NCBI GenBank assembly: GCA_036939975.1
Contig: JALLPB010000035.1
Coordinates: 1 to 30,312 of the forward strand
Reading direction: 5' to 3'
DNA from: Cyclostephanos tholiformis
Lineage: Eukaryota; Bacillariophyta; Thalassiosirophyceae; Thalassiosirales; Thalassiosiraceae
DNA: 30,312 bases
The position numbers were made by a program, and so were the translations under genes. Under the pieces are notes generated by a model. It ran no database searches. It saw only the letters and a list, made by a program, of their open reading frames with translations, and was not told the DNA's origin. Below are positions 28,938-30,312 of the stretch, piece after piece. Position 1 is the first letter of the stretch. Each line of letters starts with the position of its first letter.

Positions 28938-29400
28938 TCACATAGACACCATGCTCTCTTTCTTGAACCAACCATTCATGTAAAAGAACATGGTCAGACC
29001 AACTGACAATACCAACCATACCCCTCCCAATATGAAATACAAGTTTTTGATACTGAGTTCCTGAATGTTATTAAATACCATTCAGTAGACCCCTGCCAGA
29101 AAGGTAAGAGACATGAAGATTGCAGGTACAACTTTCAGAATGGCTAATCTTCTATTCATTTGTTCTTGTTGATATGCATCAAAGGCATCTTTCAGATTTC
29201 AAACCCTCCACTCATTTCCCAAGGTATAGGCCCCATAGCTCTGTGGATTTTGCTGTCGGAACTAGCATGCCCAATGCCCCTTCTACTGTCCCGAAATCAG
29301 CACCATCCGATTAGATGCCATATCTGTAGGGGGGCACCCCTTATACTGTTCTGCTTGTGCAGGTGAGAGTGAATGTCAAGGAAAATTGGGGTAGGGCGGA
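28938..29400 (-). pseudogene. Probable decayed gene for a small membrane protein (unknown family)
   Basis: Read on the - strand, 29198-28938 encodes a protein-like sequence, LKDAFDAYQQEQMNRRLAIL. Two hydrophobic segments follow (VVPAIFMSLTFLAGVY and LYFILGGVWLVLSVGLTMFF) and a basic end (NGWFKKES). A TGA at 29083-29085 breaks it inside the first hydrophobic segment, and another TGA lies just upstream at 29199-29201. Further upstream, other frames carry plausible pieces (LVPTAKSTELWGLYLG at about 29224-29271, GCPPTDMASNR at about 29309-29340), as if shifted by small indels. I do not recognise the family. Unseen introns could explain some of the breaks, but the TGA inside a hydrophobic run is hard to splice out. 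Confidence 0.4.
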
Positions 29401-29450
29401 ACCTGAGCGATGTTGTAATGTCATGGTTGAGGCTACAAACCCACACAGAT

Positions 29451-29626
29451 TGCATCCCACATCAAAATCATATGTATACACAGTATTTTAGCATCAGCTT
29501 CAGTGTTTCAGCACCTTGATATGCTGTGTTTTTTGGTGAGGGGGCGGTGGTTGGTTGATGAGAGTCTGCCATTGGTCTCAGTGATTCAAAAAAAACTACA
29601 TGAATAGGGTTTAATATTAAATGGAG
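29451..29626. repeat. Tandem duplication, unit 1 (176 bp)
   Basis: This unit starts TGCATCC and runs through CATATGTATACACAGT, TTTCAGCACCTTGATATGC, a G-rich stretch and TTTAATATTAAAT. It is nearly identical to the next unit, apart from a ~20-bp segment (about 29485-29504) missing from unit 2 and small changes in the G and A runs. No coding content is seen. Confidence 0.8.
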
Positions 29627-29782
29627 TGCATCCTACATCCATGTCATATGTATACACAGTGTTTCAGCACCTTGATATGCTGTGTTTTTTGGTGGGGGGG
29701 GTGGTGGTTGGTTGATGAGAGTCTGCCATTGGTCTCAGTGATAAAAAAAAAAACTACATAAATAGGGTTTAATATTAAATAT
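29627..29782. repeat. Tandem duplication, unit 2 (about 156 bp)
   Basis: The second copy follows unit 1 directly. The ~20-bp difference lies between two CAGT words in unit 1, so unit 2 may have lost it by slippage between them. Homopolymer lengths (A run, G run) differ between the copies. No function is inferred. Confidence 0.8.
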
Positions 29783-30179
29783 AGACTCCGAATTTACTCC
29801 TTCATGTTCACTCCTACACATGTCGGGATTTTGCATGAAAAAAGACTGCATCTTCCCCATTGGTTTCCAAGAAGCAATTCGATTCAAGTAGACAAGAATT
29901 GCCAAAGTTATTAGATTTTTATCTGATATGTGCATAGGACTACAGTAGGTGAGAAAAGAAAAAGGAAGAAAAGTGAATTGAAAACGTAATGGGTGGCTCC
30001 CATTATTCGGTTATTATTTAGACCCCCAAAATTTAGAACTTTTTTAGCCGCAATCTAGCCACCCCCCCCTCCATTATTCGGCTAAAAGATATGTCGCGTA
30101 CATACCGCGGAACCAGTATTTGGTGGCTCAGTCCAATTTTTCCTCCCCCACCTGCCACAATATCGGTATTATCTCCATC
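29783..30179. other. Intergenic sequence before the window edge
   Basis: 397 bp without a clear gene. CCATTATTCGG-like words recur at about 30000 and 30071. A polyC/T stretch lies at 30060-30071. A second open frame starts with ATG at 30091 and stays open to the window end, overlapping the candidate at 30180 in a different frame. I cannot tell from 222 bases whether it is coding. Confidence 0.35.
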
Positions 30180-30312
30180 ATGGTCCTCAATCATGATCGT
30201 CGTCTGCGCCTTCTCCGGCTCTTGCTGGTGGTCCTGCTATGTTGCTATCATAATAGCATTCGCCTTCGTCATCGCCTCACCCGTCCAGCGATCGTTTCCC
30301 CGCGCGAATCGC
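30180..30312 (+). CDS. Possible start of a secreted or membrane protein (cut by the window edge)
   Basis: From the ATG at 30180 a frame of 44 codons stays open to the window end. Its start resembles an ER signal peptide: a basic n-region (NHDRRLRLLR) followed by a hydrophobic run (LLLVVLLCCY). Nothing identifies the mature protein. The frame that starts at 30091 is also open, so this call depends on the signal-like N-terminus only. Confidence 0.3.
   Translation, partial: MVLNHDRRLRLLRLLLVVLLCCYHNSIRLRHRLTRPAIVSPRES

Noticed and set aside
1..30312. CRISPR arrays, bacterial operons or Shine-Dalgarno sites
   Set aside because: No spaced direct-repeat arrays exist, and the intron-bearing genes show the window is eukaryotic nuclear DNA.

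Overview
The window looks like a gene-dense nuclear segment of a unicellular stramenopile, most likely a diatom. The evidence is one to two short GT-AG introns (about 74-173 bp) in all but one of the host genes, intergenic gaps of a few hundred bases, and Ty1/copia retrotransposons whose Pol resembles the CoDi-type elements of diatoms. The species cannot be fixed from the sequence alone.

Layout. Bases 1-2118 hold no recognisable gene and are strongly G-skewed on the + strand. Bases 2119-13389 are two head-to-tail copia-type LTR retrotransposons sharing their middle LTR (LTR-gag/pol-LTR-gag/pol-LTR). In both, gag-protease is one open 581-codon frame and the rest of pol is broken by stops and small deletions. 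The two copies are identical over about 2.2 kb, from mid-LTR to the integrase core, but differ by about 13% in a pol stretch I counted. Those differences are almost all transitions, mostly at CpG.

Bases 13862-28611 hold seven host genes: a peroxisomal dienoyl-CoA isomerase (-), mitochondrial ribosomal protein bS6 (+), a TEY-class MAP kinase (-), an ataxin-3-like Josephin-UIM-UBX deubiquitinase (+), a TBC1D23-like TBC-rhodanese trafficking protein (-), signal peptidase complex subunit 1 (-) and the NOP2/NSUN1 rRNA m5C methyltransferase (+). Three gene pairs are divergent across 245, 481 and 705 bp, so shared promoters are likely. The genes have unrelated housekeeping roles and do not form a pathway. 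Two of them, the deubiquitinase and the TBC1D23-like protein, have domain or motif arrangements that differ from the animal forms.

Bases 28612-30312 hold a probable decayed two-membrane-segment gene (- strand), a tandem duplication of about 155-176 bp, and at the edge a possible start of a secreted or membrane protein.

The most unusual signal is in the retrotransposons. The sequence just after the 5' LTR, where a tRNA primer site is expected, is instead a perfect 16-bp complement of a segment inside the LTR. This suggests self-primed reverse transcription. Coordinates, splice sites and identities were worked out by reading, without alignment software.
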